Source of the DNA: Clostridium porci
Lineage (GTDB): Bacteria > Bacillota > Clostridia > Lachnospirales > Lachnospiraceae
Direction of reading: 5' to 3'
NCBI RefSeq assembly: GCF_009696375.1
Contig: NZ_VUMD01000009.1
Location: forward strand, 62,001 to 126,000
DNA length: 64,000 nt
A program made the position numbers and the translations under genes. The notes under the pieces are model-generated. The model saw nothing but the letters and a program-made list of their open reading frames with translations. It made no database searches and was not told the DNA's origin. Below are positions 26,615 to 36,136 of the stretch, in pieces. Positions within the stretch are counted from its first letter, which is position 1, and each line of letters begins with the position of its first letter.

Positions 26615-26806
26615 CGATTCTACTTCCCTTCCTCTAGCTTCCCTGCTTATATACTGAAATCTCACTGAAAAACACTATAAACTACTTTGTCCAAGAAATC
26701 AATGCCCCGGCCGGTTATTAATGAATTGTTTATAACTGCTTCCTGGCCTGAACATAGTAAATGCTTATTGCCTGGGGCCTTTTTCCGTCTGTACAGGAGC
26801 TCTGGT

Positions 26807-27745
26807 TTAAAACAGCAGCTGAGGGGGCATTGACAAAGGCTCCGGCCCCGCGCCGCCGCCAAGACGGATATAATCCAGGGAAAAGTCCCAGAAGCAGGCG
26901 GTAGCTGCCGGCATCAGGCGGTGCCGGCGGCGCACCAGCAAAAGTCTGGAGAAATGCTCCGGCTTTATGATCCGCTTGTAAACCAGCCTCTGCCTGTCTG
27001 TAAAATATCTGGCTCCTTCCGGACATATAGCCAGAGCCGTATTCTGTTCTACCAAAGGAACAACGCAGGACAGGGTATTATATGTGCAGAGGATATTACT
27101 CTTTTTGGCAATCTGTCCAAACCAGCTGCCGATCTCTCTCTGGATAGGCGGTCTGGCCGGAATCATCAGCGACTCCCCCGCAATCTCTGACAGCTCAATG
27201 GTATCTCCCTCTCTCCTTGCCAGAGGATGGCTGCTGCTTAGGAGGGCAGCCCAGAATTCTGTTTTTATCTCAGCGATCTCATATTTCTCCGTATTGAAGG
27301 GATCTCTTACAAGTCCTATGTCTACCAATCCCTTTTCCAGCTTTTCACTGACCTCGTCTCCGTTACCGCACCAGATATTGAATTGAATATTGGGATATTT
27401 TTTATGGAAGCCCTTTATAAAGCCTGCAAGGGTGCTGGCCCCGCAGGTCTCTGTCACTCCTATGGAGATGATTCCCCTGTCGGAGCTTTTAATCCGCAGC
27501 AGCTGGTTTTCCGTCTTTTCCACAAGGGACAGTATTTCCTCCGCCTGCTGCTTTAGGAAAATCCCCTCCTCTGTCAGCTGTATCCGCCGCTTCCCCCGGA
27601 CAAAAAGAGAAGTCCCAAGCTCCTCTTCCAGCTGCTGTATCTGCCTGCTTAAGGGCGGCTGAGCCATACAGAGGCGGGCAGCAGCCCTGGTTATGGTACC
27701 TTCCTCCGCCACTGCCAGAAAATACCGAAGATCTTTTATATTCAT
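26807..27745 (-). CDS. LysR family transcriptional regulator
   Basis: DNA-binding regulator of about 312 aa. N-terminal winged HTH MNIKDLRYFLAVAEEGTITRAAARL with LSRQIQQLEEELGTSLF, then the periplasmic-binding-like effector domain from about 90. The C-terminus has an odd Gly/Pro/Ser-rich tail after about residue 290 (GGGAGPEPLS). The ATG at 27745 or a TTG at 27751 could start it. It is divergent from the DUF1275 gene across a 213-bp gap that holds repeat copy 2, so it likely controls that gene or itself. Confidence 0.85.
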   Translation of the reverse strand: MNIKDLRYFLAVAEEGTITRAAARLCMAQPPLSRQIQQLEEELGTSLFVRGKRRIQLTEEGIFLKQQAEEILSLVEKTENQLLRIKSSDRGIISIGVTETCGASTLAGFIKGFHKKYPNIQFNIWCGNGDEVSEKLEKGLVDIGLVRDPFNTEKYEIAEIKTEFWAALLSSSHPLARREGDTIELSEIAGESLMIPARPPIQREIGSWFGQIAKKSNILCTYNTLSCVVPLVEQNTALAICPEGARYFTDRQRLVYKRIIKPEHFSRLLLVRRRHRLMPAATACFWDFSLDYIRLGGGAGPEPLSMPPQLLF

Positions 27746-27836
27746 GCTCAATCACCATACCTTTTTAGTATTATAATATATATATTATATGTATTATATC
27801 ATAATAAATCAATATGGTATAATATGCCCATATAAC

Positions 27837-27925
27837 ATACCGCTCTGGTTCGGTGACATGGGAAAGCGAGGCAAAACACCAAACCATGTGCCCTAGAGGG
27901 ATTTCATAGGCGGAGGATATGGTAT
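27837..27925 (+). repeat. Dispersed structured repeat, copy 2
   Basis: 89-bp copy beginning ATACC and ending GGTAT, with CTGGTTCGGTGAC, GGGAAAGCG, AACCATGTGC and GGCGGAGGATATGGTAT matching the other copies. It lacks about 8 bases present in copies 1 and 3. In the LysR-DUF1275 divergent gap. A GGTATAATAT box lies just before both copies 1 and 2. Confidence 0.8.
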
Positions 27926-27963
27926 ATTCATTTTTATAAAATAGTCGTTGGGAGGAATCTATA

Positions 27964-28641
27964 TTGAACGAAAAAGAAAGACTGGAGCTATATCTCCATT
28001 ACAGCCTGTCCCTTACCGGAGGCTTTATGGGCGCCTACGCTCTTATCAACCGGAGTGAAATTTTCGGCTCCGCGCAAACTTCTAATCTGATCCATTCCGT
28101 AATCGATTTGCTGGGGGGAAACTGGGAGTCCATTCTCCTTCGTCTGGCGGCCCTTTTCCTGTTTATTCTGGCTATCATGGCTTCCGTCCTTCTTCCCAGA
28201 TATTATAAGATAAATCTCCGTCTGGGCTGTATCGTTCTGGAGCTTATAGTGGTGGCGGCTCTGGGTTTTTTTCCTGAAAGCATGAATCCCATGGAAGCCC
28301 TTTATCCTGTGTTTTTCATTATGGCTCTGCAATGGTGTACCTTCGGAAATGTAAGGGGATATGTATGTTCCACTATCTTTTCCACTAATAATCTGAGGCA
28401 ATTTATAGCTTCCCTCTGTGAATACTATTATGATAAAGATCAAAAGCATTTAGAAAAAGCCAAAATTTATGGAGGCACTCTCCTTTATTATCATTTGGGA
28501 GCGGCATCGGCAATTTTGTCCTCCATTCCTTTGGGCATTCAGTCCGTCTGGCTTTGCCTGATTCCCTTGTGTATCTCCCTGGCTCTGCTGGAGGCAGAAC
28601 GGCTTCTCCTGAAGGTGAGAGCCTCCCAGGCATCCCTGTAG
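27964..28641 (+). CDS. DUF1275 (YoaK) family membrane protein
   Basis: Integral membrane protein, 225 aa, with about six hydrophobic spans. The start MNEKERLELYLHYSLSLTGGFMGAY and GSAQTSNLIHSV are DUF1275 hallmarks (GGFxDA-like and GxxTxN-like motifs). Role in the family is unknown; sometimes proposed as a small transporter. TTG start at 27964 with GGAGG eight bases before it. Confidence 0.85.
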   Translation: MNEKERLELYLHYSLSLTGGFMGAYALINRSEIFGSAQTSNLIHSVIDLLGGNWESILLRLAALFLFILAIMASVLLPRYYKINLRLGCIVLELIVVAALGFFPESMNPMEALYPVFFIMALQWCTFGNVRGYVCSTIFSTNNLRQFIASLCEYYYDKDQKHLEKAKIYGGTLLYYHLGAASAILSSIPLGIQSVWLCLIPLCISLALLEAERLLLKVRASQASL

Positions 28642-28720
28642 CTTTACGCAACGCTGCTCTTTAAAAAAATAGGAAGGGGGTACAAATGCCGTACAACGGC
28701 ATCTTTATTTATAGTCCTTC

Positions 28721-28750
28721 TTGCGAAGTATCAGGAAAAAATGCTATAGT
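28721..28750 (+). promoter_or_regulatory. Possible promoter of the M16 peptidase gene
   Basis: TTGCGA (28721-28726) and TATAGT (28745-28750) with an 18-base spacer, 35 bases before the ATG. Confidence 0.4.
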
Positions 28751-28784
28751 ATAGAGAGTATTTGCATAAGAAAGGGGGACTACT

Positions 28785-31727
28785 ATGGCAGCTTTGCCAA
28801 ACCTGGGTGAAACCCTGTGGGGCTTTACCGTGACACAGCTGGGAACGATACACATGCTGGGAGCAAAAACCGTAGAATTTTTTCATGAAGGAAGCGGCGC
28901 CCGGCTTTTATATATCCAAAACGACGACCAGGAGCTGGGCTTTAATATCATTTACAGGACGCCCCAGAAGGACGAAACCGATACTAACCATGTGCTGGAA
29001 CATTTGATCCTCTCCTCCTGCCAGAAATATCCCAGCAGGGATATTTTCTTTGACATGGACAGCAAAAGCTATTCTACCTTTATGAATGGCCTAACTGACA
29101 ATACCCACACTTCCTATCCCCTGTGCACGCAAAGCCAGGAGCAACTTATAAGGCTTATGGACGTATTTTTAAGCTGCATGGAATCTCCGGAGTTCTTGAG
29201 AGAAAAAAACTTCTTTCTCAGAGAAGGAATACGCTTTGAGCTGGATTCTCCCAAGGGTCCTCTGACACTTCAAGGCACAGTGCTCAGCGAAGACTGGGGA
29301 CACCTTACAGATATCCAGGAAAATGCAGACAGCTTTACAGCCAAAGCCTTGTATCCCCACATGGAGGCCTCCAATCTTTTAGGAAGAGCCCACCTGCATT
29401 ACAGGCAGCTAAGCTATGATCGGGTGAGGGAGGCATTTTACAGAAATTACAGATACTCCAACTGTTTGGTAGTGCTTTATGGAGCCATGGACTTTAGCCG
29501 GATTCTGGAATTTCTCCATAAAGAGCACCTTTCCTTCACAAAACAGAAGGCTAACCCAAGGGCAGAGCTTCCATACAAATACAAAAAGCCCCAGACGGGC
29601 TTTAGAACGCTTATCCAGGAGAGTCCCGCATACAAGGGCACGCCTGTAGAACAGGCTGCAATTATCGATTATGCCATCGACCTATCAAACAGCTCGCAGG
29701 AAGAGCTGATCTACTGGGATTTGTTTGCCGTCCTGCTGGATCATGATGCGTCTCCCTGGCATAAATACGCCAGAAATCAGGGTATAAACAATATAATGGA
29801 GGCATATCTGGATCTGGCTCTTCCCCTCCCTGCTCTGAAGTTCCGCTTAAGAAACGGGGAAGCTAGCCAGATGGAGGAGTTTAAGGCTTCCATCGGCAAA
29901 GGACTCAAGGAAATAAAAGCCTGCGGTGTTTCCAACAGACTGTATCAGGCCACATTAAAGGAAAACCGCCTGACAAATGCTCTTACCAGGGAGGCGGCCC
30001 ACTTAGGCTACAGTATCTCCGAGGAAATCGGCCGGTATTGGAGCGTCACAGGGAAAACAGACTATTTTCAGCTCTATGAGTACGCTTTTAATAAATTTTC
30101 ATCGGACAGAAGCCAATCCATTATCAAAATGCTGGCAGCAAAAGCATTGGAGCCCCAAACCAGCGCCCTCGTAGCCACACTACCCAGTCCCGGTTTGGCT
30201 GAGCAGCTAGAAAATGAACGGAAGCGTTATCTGGCGGAGACCTTTGCCTCCCTGTCCGAACACAAGCGAACCAGGCTGGTAGAGGAAACCCGCTCATTCC
30301 GGCAATGGAATGCCAGAGACTGGGGCTGCATGAACTTTCTCATAGAGCCAGAGTCCCTCCCCCTTCCTCCCCCTCCGGCCGCCTTTGCAAAAACAGAAGC
30401 CGGCTCCATCACCTGCTACACCGCCCCTGCTCCTGTTACCGGAGTGGGAAGCTATCAGCTTTGCTTTAACTTAAGCCCCATTTCACAGGGGGATCTGGCC
30501 TACCTGTCCCTGTACCAGCTGCTTCTGACCGAGCTGAAAACCCTCAGATATACTGTAGAACAGCAGAAAACGCTGGAGCAGGAGTATCTTCACGAATGTA
30601 CCTTTGACGAATTCTATCCAGAGCCTGAGGCGGGCCTCTACAGCTATCCCCAGATGTCTGTGTCCTGGTATGGGCTGACAGAAGATTTTTCTCAAGGACT
30701 AAACTTTCTTCTGGAGGTAATGGGAGGCAGTGATTATAGTGACATACCTACGATTATCCAGGTTCTGGAAAAATACCTGCCAGATTATGATCTGTCCAGA
30801 ACAGACAATGCCTCCGCCCTGGCCTTTAGTCTGGCAGAAGGCTACATCCGCCGGGAATCCAGATTCCGCAATCAATTAAACAGTCAGGAAATTTTTTATT
30901 TTCTGAAAAACATATTAAAACGAATGAAGAATGATCCAGATTTTGGAAGGAGCGTTTCAGAAAAGCTGAGGGAGCTCTCCCGCTCGATTCTGTGCGGTTC
31001 TCCTTTGATATTTATGGCCGCAGCCTCAGAAGAGGTCCTGGCTGCCATCCAAACGCAGGCCATTTCCAGACTGGGACAGCTAAAGGCTGCCCCCCGCAGA
31101 TCCTTTCTCCCCTACTCCTTTCCTCCCCAAAGACAGAGGATGGCAGTATGTGTGGAGGCTGCCTCCCAGGAGACCAGAATGTTGGGAGATTTTCGTAAAA
31201 ACAGCCAGTTTAAGGGCCGATACCTTCCCTTTCTGCTAGCCTGCGCAGATAAGTATTTAAAGCCCTCCATCCGTTACCAGGGCGGAGCCTACGACAGCGG
31301 GGCAGATTTCTATATTCCTGCCGGTTATTTCTCCCTGTGGAGCTCTGCCGATCCAGATGTAAAATCTACCTTAAATATCTTCTCTAAGGCCGGAGCCGCT
31401 ATTGCAAGTCTCCCCCTGACCCAGAGGGAGCTGGACGGCTACATTTTAAACGCTTACGCCCAGGCCCTTCTGCCAGCGAAAGCCCTGGGCAGCCGCATGC
31501 GGTTTATGCTCAGGGATCTGGCAGGAATTGATACAAAGAGCATTAACCTCATGATTGAGGACATTCGCCATGCCCGCCTGGAGGATCAGCAGGAGGCTGC
31601 CCGTATGATCCAGGCCATTCTGGAGAAAGGGCCTGTTGTTACAGTAGGAAATGAACGCAGTATTTTGAAACACCGATCATGCTTTGATGAAATCGTTGAC
31701 TACAGGCAAGATTTCCGTTCTATCTAG
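28785..31727 (+). CDS. M16C insulinase-family metalloprotease
   Basis: Large zinc peptidase of 980 aa, the size of the presequence-protease/insulinase M16C group. The inverted zinc motif HxxEH is NHVLEH (H69, E72, H73). N-terminal start LPNLGETLWGFTVTQLG with LGAKTVEFFHEGSGARLLYI fits M16C; the four M16 repeats fill the rest. There is no signal peptide, so it is cytoplasmic and probably degrades peptides. It is followed by a small membrane protein gene 42 bp away. Confidence 0.9.
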   Translation: MAALPNLGETLWGFTVTQLGTIHMLGAKTVEFFHEGSGARLLYIQNDDQELGFNIIYRTPQKDETDTNHVLEHLILSSCQKYPSRDIFFDMDSKSYSTFMNGLTDNTHTSYPLCTQSQEQLIRLMDVFLSCMESPEFLREKNFFLREGIRFELDSPKGPLTLQGTVLSEDWGHLTDIQENADSFTAKALYPHMEASNLLGRAHLHYRQLSYDRVREAFYRNYRYSNCLVVLYGAMDFSRILEFLHKEHLSFTKQKANPRAELPYKYKKPQTGFRTLIQESPAYKGTPVEQAAIIDYAIDLSNSSQEELIYWDLFAVLLDHDASPWHKYARNQGINNIMEAYLDLALPLPALKFRLRNGEASQMEEFKASIGKGLKEIKACGVSNRLYQATLKENRLTNALTREAAHLGYSISEEIGRYWSVTGKTDYFQLYEYAFNKFSSDRSQSIIKMLAAKALEPQTSALVATLPSPGLAEQLENERKRYLAETFASLSEHKRTRLVEETRSFRQWNARDWGCMNFLIEPESLPLPPPPAAFAKTEAGSITCYTAPAPVTGVGSYQLCFNLSPISQGDLAYLSLYQLLLTELKTLRYTVEQQKTLEQEYLHECTFDEFYPEPEAGLYSYPQMSVSWYGLTEDFSQGLNFLLEVMGGSDYSDIPTIIQVLEKYLPDYDLSRTDNASALAFSLAEGYIRRESRFRNQLNSQEIFYFLKNILKRMKNDPDFGRSVSEKLRELSRSILCGSPLIFMAAASEEVLAAIQTQAISRLGQLKAAPRRSFLPYSFPPQRQRMAVCVEAASQETRMLGDFRKNSQFKGRYLPFLLACADKYLKPSIRYQGGAYDSGADFYIPAGYFSLWSSADPDVKSTLNIFSKAGAAIASLPLTQRELDGYILNAYAQALLPAKALGSRMRFMLRDLAGIDTKSINLMIEDIRHARLEDQQEAARMIQAILEKGPVVTVGNERSILKHRSCFDEIVDYRQDFRSI

Positions 31728-31769
31728 CAGCTTCTTTACGTATCGTATAGTGTATAGAAGGAGGAACCT

Positions 31770-32258
31770 ATGCCTATGTATCTCCCGGAAATTCTTTTTG
31801 TTATTGTTCTTGGAACGCTTATGCACTTTATGTACAACTGGTCCGGCAAACATCCTTTCGCCGGACTCATTGCCCCTGTCAACGAATCGGTTTGGGAGCA
31901 TATGAAGCTGCTTTTCTTTCCTATGCTCCTGACAGGTCTTTGGCTGCTGCGCCATGAAACCGATCCCTGCCGCATATCCGCTTTCCACGCCGGACTGCTG
32001 CTGGGAACAGGGCTGATAGCCGGTATTCACTACGCTTACGTAAAAGCGCTGGGACAGTCTTATCTCATACTGGATATTGCGGATTTTATCCTGTCCGTCC
32101 TCCTGGCTTTTGGGTTTTTCCGGTTTTTTTCCTCCAACTGCCTCCTTGGCAAGCTAAGCCCTATAACCTCCATAGCTGTTTTCCTGATGCTCATCTGTTT
32201 TTTCATCTTTACCTACCATCCGCCAGATTGGCCCATCTTTCAAGAACCTGCAAAGTAA
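31770..32258 (+). CDS. DUF6512 family membrane protein
   Basis: Membrane protein, 162 aa, with about five hydrophobic spans. Family marks: MHFMYNWSGKHPFAGLIAPVNESVWEHMKL near the N-terminus and a C-terminal FTYHPPDWPIFQEP. Role unknown. GGAGGAACCT precedes the ATG. Same strand as the M16 peptidase (42 bp), possibly one transcript. Confidence 0.8.
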   Translation: MPMYLPEILFVIVLGTLMHFMYNWSGKHPFAGLIAPVNESVWEHMKLLFFPMLLTGLWLLRHETDPCRISAFHAGLLLGTGLIAGIHYAYVKALGQSYLILDIADFILSVLLAFGFFRFFSSNCLLGKLSPITSIAVFLMLICFFIFTYHPPDWPIFQEPAK

Positions 32259-32304
32259 AAAGATACCGGATTCAATACCTCTAACTTCTTTCCAAGCAAC
32301 CATC

Positions 32305-32763
32305 CTAACACGCCTTTCCGCTCTCTTGAAAGGCGTTAAACATCTTCGCTACCTTTTCCACATCCTTAGCCTCACAGATTTTTTTTATATTTATCTCATC
32401 GCTGCACAGTCCTGCAATTGCCTGAAGCTCATCAATGTGGGAATTGTTATCCTGGGCTGCCAGAGTTATAACAACCCATACCGGCCCTAATTCGCTTCCA
32501 AAATCGACGCCCTGATCCAGCGTCAGCAAGCTGATTCCTGTCCTTTTTACGCTGGCATCCGGTCTGGAATGTGATAAAGCCAGGCCTGGTCCAATCACAA
32601 TATAAGGCCCCATTTCCTTAACCGTGTTGATCGTCATTTCTATATAAGCTTCTTCTATATATCCGCTGTCTACTAAAAGCTGTCCTGACAGCCGCATTGC
32701 TTCTTCCCAGTCTTTTGCAGAGGCCTTAAGACGGATATTTCTTGTTTCTATGATTGACCTCAC
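32305..32763 (-). CDS. PTS EIIA (ascorbate/fructose type)
   Basis: Cytoplasmic phosphotransfer subunit, 152 aa, with active-site His in GLALSHSRPDASV. Last gene of an operon EIIC-EIIB-sulfatase-EIIA that reads on the minus strand; overlaps the sulfatase end by 4 bp, so coupled. The type suggests an L-ascorbate-like PTS, but the cargo is likely a sulfated sugar given the sulfatase. Confidence 0.88.
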   Translation of the reverse strand: MRSIIETRNIRLKASAKDWEEAMRLSGQLLVDSGYIEEAYIEMTINTVKEMGPYIVIGPGLALSHSRPDASVKRTGISLLTLDQGVDFGSELGPVWVVITLAAQDNNSHIDELQAIAGLCSDEINIKKICEAKDVEKVAKMFNAFQESGKAC

Positions 32764-34259
32764 TGTCCATCCTCCTCTTTGTGCAATCCCAAACGTTCAA
32801 ATTGTTCCTTCGGGCTGTCATTTTTTCGCATCTCCTCTATCATTGCCTTACACATTCGTTTTTCTGTCTCTGAATCCTTCACCGGATATCGTTCTTCTGG
32901 GTCTGTCCTGATATCAAAAAGCAAGGTACCAAACCTACCTACTTTAAATTTATCCTTTGCTTTTATCTTTAACAGCCTGCAGCCCTTTGTAAAAGAGAAG
33001 GGTTCTGTCAACTGAGCCGTACGCAATTCACCTACTGTGAAGCGTTGATTCATATGCAGGGGCATAAGTGTATAATTGTATATATCATTTGCCTTCTTTG
33101 GCAGAGGCGCCCGCATATATACATAGCTTCCATCTGTGATATTGACATGACCGCTGAATACTCCGAATATTGCATAATCCCTTACCCTTTTGTCACTGCG
33201 TATGGTATCTGCCAAATCATGCCCCTGCATGCCGCCTGGAACCTTCTTTCCAAAATAGCTCAGCAGGGTAGGCGCCCAATCAATCATCTGTACCAAAGCC
33301 TGACGTTTCTCGCCCTTGATCCTAGAACGCGGGTCCCAGATAAACAGAGGCGTATTCGCTATTTCATTGTAATAAGGCATCTGATTCTTACCCCAATACT
33401 GGTGCTCTGCCAACAAAAACCCATGATCCGTCCCCACAATCAGCATAGTATCCTTCCACATATCATACCGATCCATTAAATCTAATATTCTACCCAGATT
33501 GTGATCACACATAGATACAACTGCCTGATATTGGCAGCGGCAATGTGCGATTGCTTCTTCACTTTCCTCCACAGCCCCCCGGGGCCAGTCAAAATGGGCT
33601 CCTTGATAGTGCTCAGGATAGAGAGCTTTGTATTCCTTTGGCGCATAAAACGGCTCATGTGGATCAAATGTCTCCAGATGCAGCAGCCAATGATCTGAAT
33701 TCTTGTTATGTTCAATAAACTCACAGCCACGGTCAAAGCATTTGGTCTGAGGGAAATCCCGTTCTTCCACAATATACTGCCGATTGACCCAATCATACCT
33801 CCAAAGCCCGGACTCCCCTCCCCCCGTCTGCTTCTGGGGCACTTTAACCACCGGGGGGATGTGAGGGCTGTCTACCTGTCCCTTCCAGTGATCCCCCTCC
33901 TGCCCTCTAACTGCTTCCCAGGAGGAATAGCGAGTGTGATAATCAGCTCCTCCGTCTTCCCAATAATGCAGATGATCGCTAATCAGATGTGTGTAAATAC
34001 CCTGGTTCTTTAAAAGCTCAGGCATTGAATCATCAAAGGGTTCCAAAGGCCCCCATTCTCTATGAAGAAAATTATATCTTCCTGTATGAAGCTCTCTCCT
34101 TGCAGGTATACAGGGCATGCTCCCTACGAAGCTATTTTGAAAAACAGCCGTCCTTCTGGCAAGCCTTGTAAAATTAGGCGCAATGGTTCCACAAGCTGGA
34201 TTATAAGGCGGAAGGTAACGGCGATTCAAGCTATCGTAAAATACAATGATCGCTCTCAT
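32760..34259 (-). CDS. Cytoplasmic type I sulfatase
   Basis: Sulfate-ester hydrolase, 499 aa. Metal-binding Asp in IVFYDS (D9), the formylglycine site CxPxR as SMPCIPARRELHTGR (C50), and later metal/active residues in GTDHGFLLAEH are visible. It begins without a signal peptide, so it acts on substrate after PTS import. As a Cys-type enzyme it needs an anaerobic sulfatase-maturating radical-SAM enzyme, which is not in this window. Overlaps EIIB and EIIA by 4 bp each. Likely desulfates a PTS-imported sulfated sugar or glycan; the exact sugar is inference. Confidence 0.9.
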   Translation of the reverse strand: MRAIIVFYDSLNRRYLPPYNPACGTIAPNFTRLARRTAVFQNSFVGSMPCIPARRELHTGRYNFLHREWGPLEPFDDSMPELLKNQGIYTHLISDHLHYWEDGGADYHTRYSSWEAVRGQEGDHWKGQVDSPHIPPVVKVPQKQTGGGESGLWRYDWVNRQYIVEERDFPQTKCFDRGCEFIEHNKNSDHWLLHLETFDPHEPFYAPKEYKALYPEHYQGAHFDWPRGAVEESEEAIAHCRCQYQAVVSMCDHNLGRILDLMDRYDMWKDTMLIVGTDHGFLLAEHQYWGKNQMPYYNEIANTPLFIWDPRSRIKGEKRQALVQMIDWAPTLLSYFGKKVPGGMQGHDLADTIRSDKRVRDYAIFGVFSGHVNITDGSYVYMRAPLPKKANDIYNYTLMPLHMNQRFTVGELRTAQLTEPFSFTKGCRLLKIKAKDKFKVGRFGTLLFDIRTDPEERYPVKDSETEKRMCKAMIEEMRKNDSPKEQFERLGLHKEEDGQ

Positions 34260-34576
34260 AAAACCTCTTTTCTAGCATAGGGATAATGTGCATCTACAAT
34301 CTTGCCTATCTGCTTTGCAATTCCGGCTCCATCCATAATATTGACAACTTCAACCATGTGCGTATCCTCTTTAAACCGCAATCCCTCTGACAGCTTTTTA
34401 GAAATAGCCACTACATCAGCCCAATCCATCAAAGAGTTCAGCTCGCCTACCGCTGTATGCTTTACATCTGCGTTGATTCCCTCGGCTGCCAGGCCTTTTT
34501 TTACCAACATCTCCGCTACTGCGCTGCTGCCCAAACCATAGCCGCACATAAATAGAACATTCACCTTATCCTTCAT
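34256..34576 (-). CDS. PTS EIIB (ascorbate type)
   Basis: Phosphotransfer subunit, 106 aa, with active-site Cys in VLFMCGYGLGSSAVAEML. Start at ATG 34576 with GGAG six bases before; a GTG four codons upstream is possible. It overlaps the sulfatase start by 4 bp. Confidence 0.85.
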   Translation of the reverse strand: MKDKVNVLFMCGYGLGSSAVAEMLVKKGLAAEGINADVKHTAVGELNSLMDWADVVAISKKLSEGLRFKEDTHMVEVVNIMDGAGIAKQIGKIVDAHYPYARKEVL

Positions 34577-34642
34577 AACCTTCTCCACTCCTTCGCTTCT
34601 CAGTCAGCGTCACAAATAATAATGAAAGCGGTTCACACCACA

Positions 34643-35944
34643 TCATGGTAAAAGCTTGCCAATCCAATTCATAATCTGAGTAATCGCCGGCCATACTGTG
34701 CTGAAATCAAACATGCCGGACCAGCCTACGCCCTGAGGATACTGCATCAGATGAATTGCCCATATGGACCCAAATGTCTGTATGACTCCAAGCAGTATAC
34801 AGCATGTAATGATCGCCTTGATTCCACCTTTTTTATTAGCTACTACTCCCACTGGTCCGCCAGAGAAAAATAAGGGTACAAATCCTGGCAAAACCATGAT
34901 AGGGCTTTTCACTAAAATCAGAATACCAATGCTGATTACCGTACCAACTGTGCAGAATATGAATCCCAAGGTCGCTGCATTTGGTGAAAACGGAAGCAAT
35001 GCCGCAACATCAATCGCCGGAACTGCATTCGGCACTACCTTTTCCTGGATTCCCTTAAAGGATTCTGTCAATTCGGCGCACATCATTCTTACACCAGTCA
35101 GCAGGATTACCATATCCATCGAAAATGTAATTCCTACTTCAAGCATATAAACGATCCAGCTGCTGCCTCCAGCCAGCTCCTCAATTCCTGAAATTCCAAG
35201 GGGCATCATAAAGCCGCCTACAAAAATCCACATAATTACACAGGTCGCAACCACATTGTTGTTGAAAATAGACAGCCATCCCGGAAGCTTCAGATTCTCT
35301 GCATCCTGCTCCTTTTTTCCAAACAAATGCGAGATTTTTCCAAAGAACCAGAGTCCAACCTGTTGATTATGGCCTACCGTGAATCCAGCCCCTCCTGTTA
35401 CCTCATCGCAGATACCCACAGCCAGAGTAGTTGAATAGGACCAGTAAACCCCTACCAAAATACCAGTAATGATTACTGCCAGCGTATTATTTACAGCAAG
35501 GTTGGCAATGACCAGCCAGAGTACGGACTGCGCGTGGGCAGTTCCAGCATTGCCTGTAAGAAACACCCCTTTTGCCTTTGTATATTTTCCAAAATATACC
35601 ATCAATAAATTCACCCCAAAGGCAATGAGAAAGGAATATCCCATAAGGCCAAACAAATCGCCCAGCGCTTCCTGACTCGTAGCTTTCATTGCGTAAGAAT
35701 CCATAATATAACCCTGAATTCCAGTTGCCTTACTTACTGCTGATACAATGGGCTTAAAGGTACTGCTAAATTGATTCCCCCCAAATATTACCATCTCAAT
35801 ACCAACCATAGCGCTGATGGTTCCGACGATTGTTCTTGCGGCGCTCTCCCGCTTCAACAGGTAACCGGCACAAATTAAAAGGCCTATCAAAATTACAGGT
35901 TTTGTTAAAAAATCGTTTAGCAAAAAATCAAAAATAATCCTCAT
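34643..35944 (-). CDS. PTS ascorbate-type EIIC (UlaA family)
   Basis: Membrane permease of 433 aa with about ten spans. UlaA/SgaT marks include GGNQFSSTFKPIV, TGNAGTAHAQSVLWL and FFSGGPVGVVANKKGGIKA. First structural gene of the sulfatase PTS operon, transcribed 67 bp before EIIB. Confidence 0.88.
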   Translation of the reverse strand: MRIIFDFLLNDFLTKPVILIGLLICAGYLLKRESAARTIVGTISAMVGIEMVIFGGNQFSSTFKPIVSAVSKATGIQGYIMDSYAMKATSQEALGDLFGLMGYSFLIAFGVNLLMVYFGKYTKAKGVFLTGNAGTAHAQSVLWLVIANLAVNNTLAVIITGILVGVYWSYSTTLAVGICDEVTGGAGFTVGHNQQVGLWFFGKISHLFGKKEQDAENLKLPGWLSIFNNNVVATCVIMWIFVGGFMMPLGISGIEELAGGSSWIVYMLEVGITFSMDMVILLTGVRMMCAELTESFKGIQEKVVPNAVPAIDVAALLPFSPNAATLGFIFCTVGTVISIGILILVKSPIMVLPGFVPLFFSGGPVGVVANKKGGIKAIITCCILLGVIQTFGSIWAIHLMQYPQGVGWSGMFDFSTVWPAITQIMNWIGKLLP

Positions 35945-36013
35945 CTTCAGCTCCCCCTTTTCCTTCTCATGGCTGTCTATTCCCCCACCCGCTCCTTTTC
36001 ATAATAGGATAAA

Positions 36014-36050
36014 AATAGAGCCATCAAGCTTGTTTTCTGATGACTCTATT
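36014..36050 (-). terminator. Terminator between deoR and the sulfatase PTS operon
   Basis: AATAGAG(N)CATCA pairs with TGATG(N)CTCTATT, followed by U tract on the minus strand (CTCTATTTTTATCC). It lies after the DeoR gene and before EIIC. Confidence 0.75.
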
Positions 36051-36136
36051 ATACCATTTTAATCATATTTACTCAATATCAATTAAATATTCATTTGATT
36101 TTCATTAATTAAGAATAATATAATGATTTAATTTGA

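Noticed and set aside
34354-34364. Extra copy of the AACCATGTGC repeat core
   Set aside because: Lies in EIIB coding sequence and lacks the rest of the repeat.
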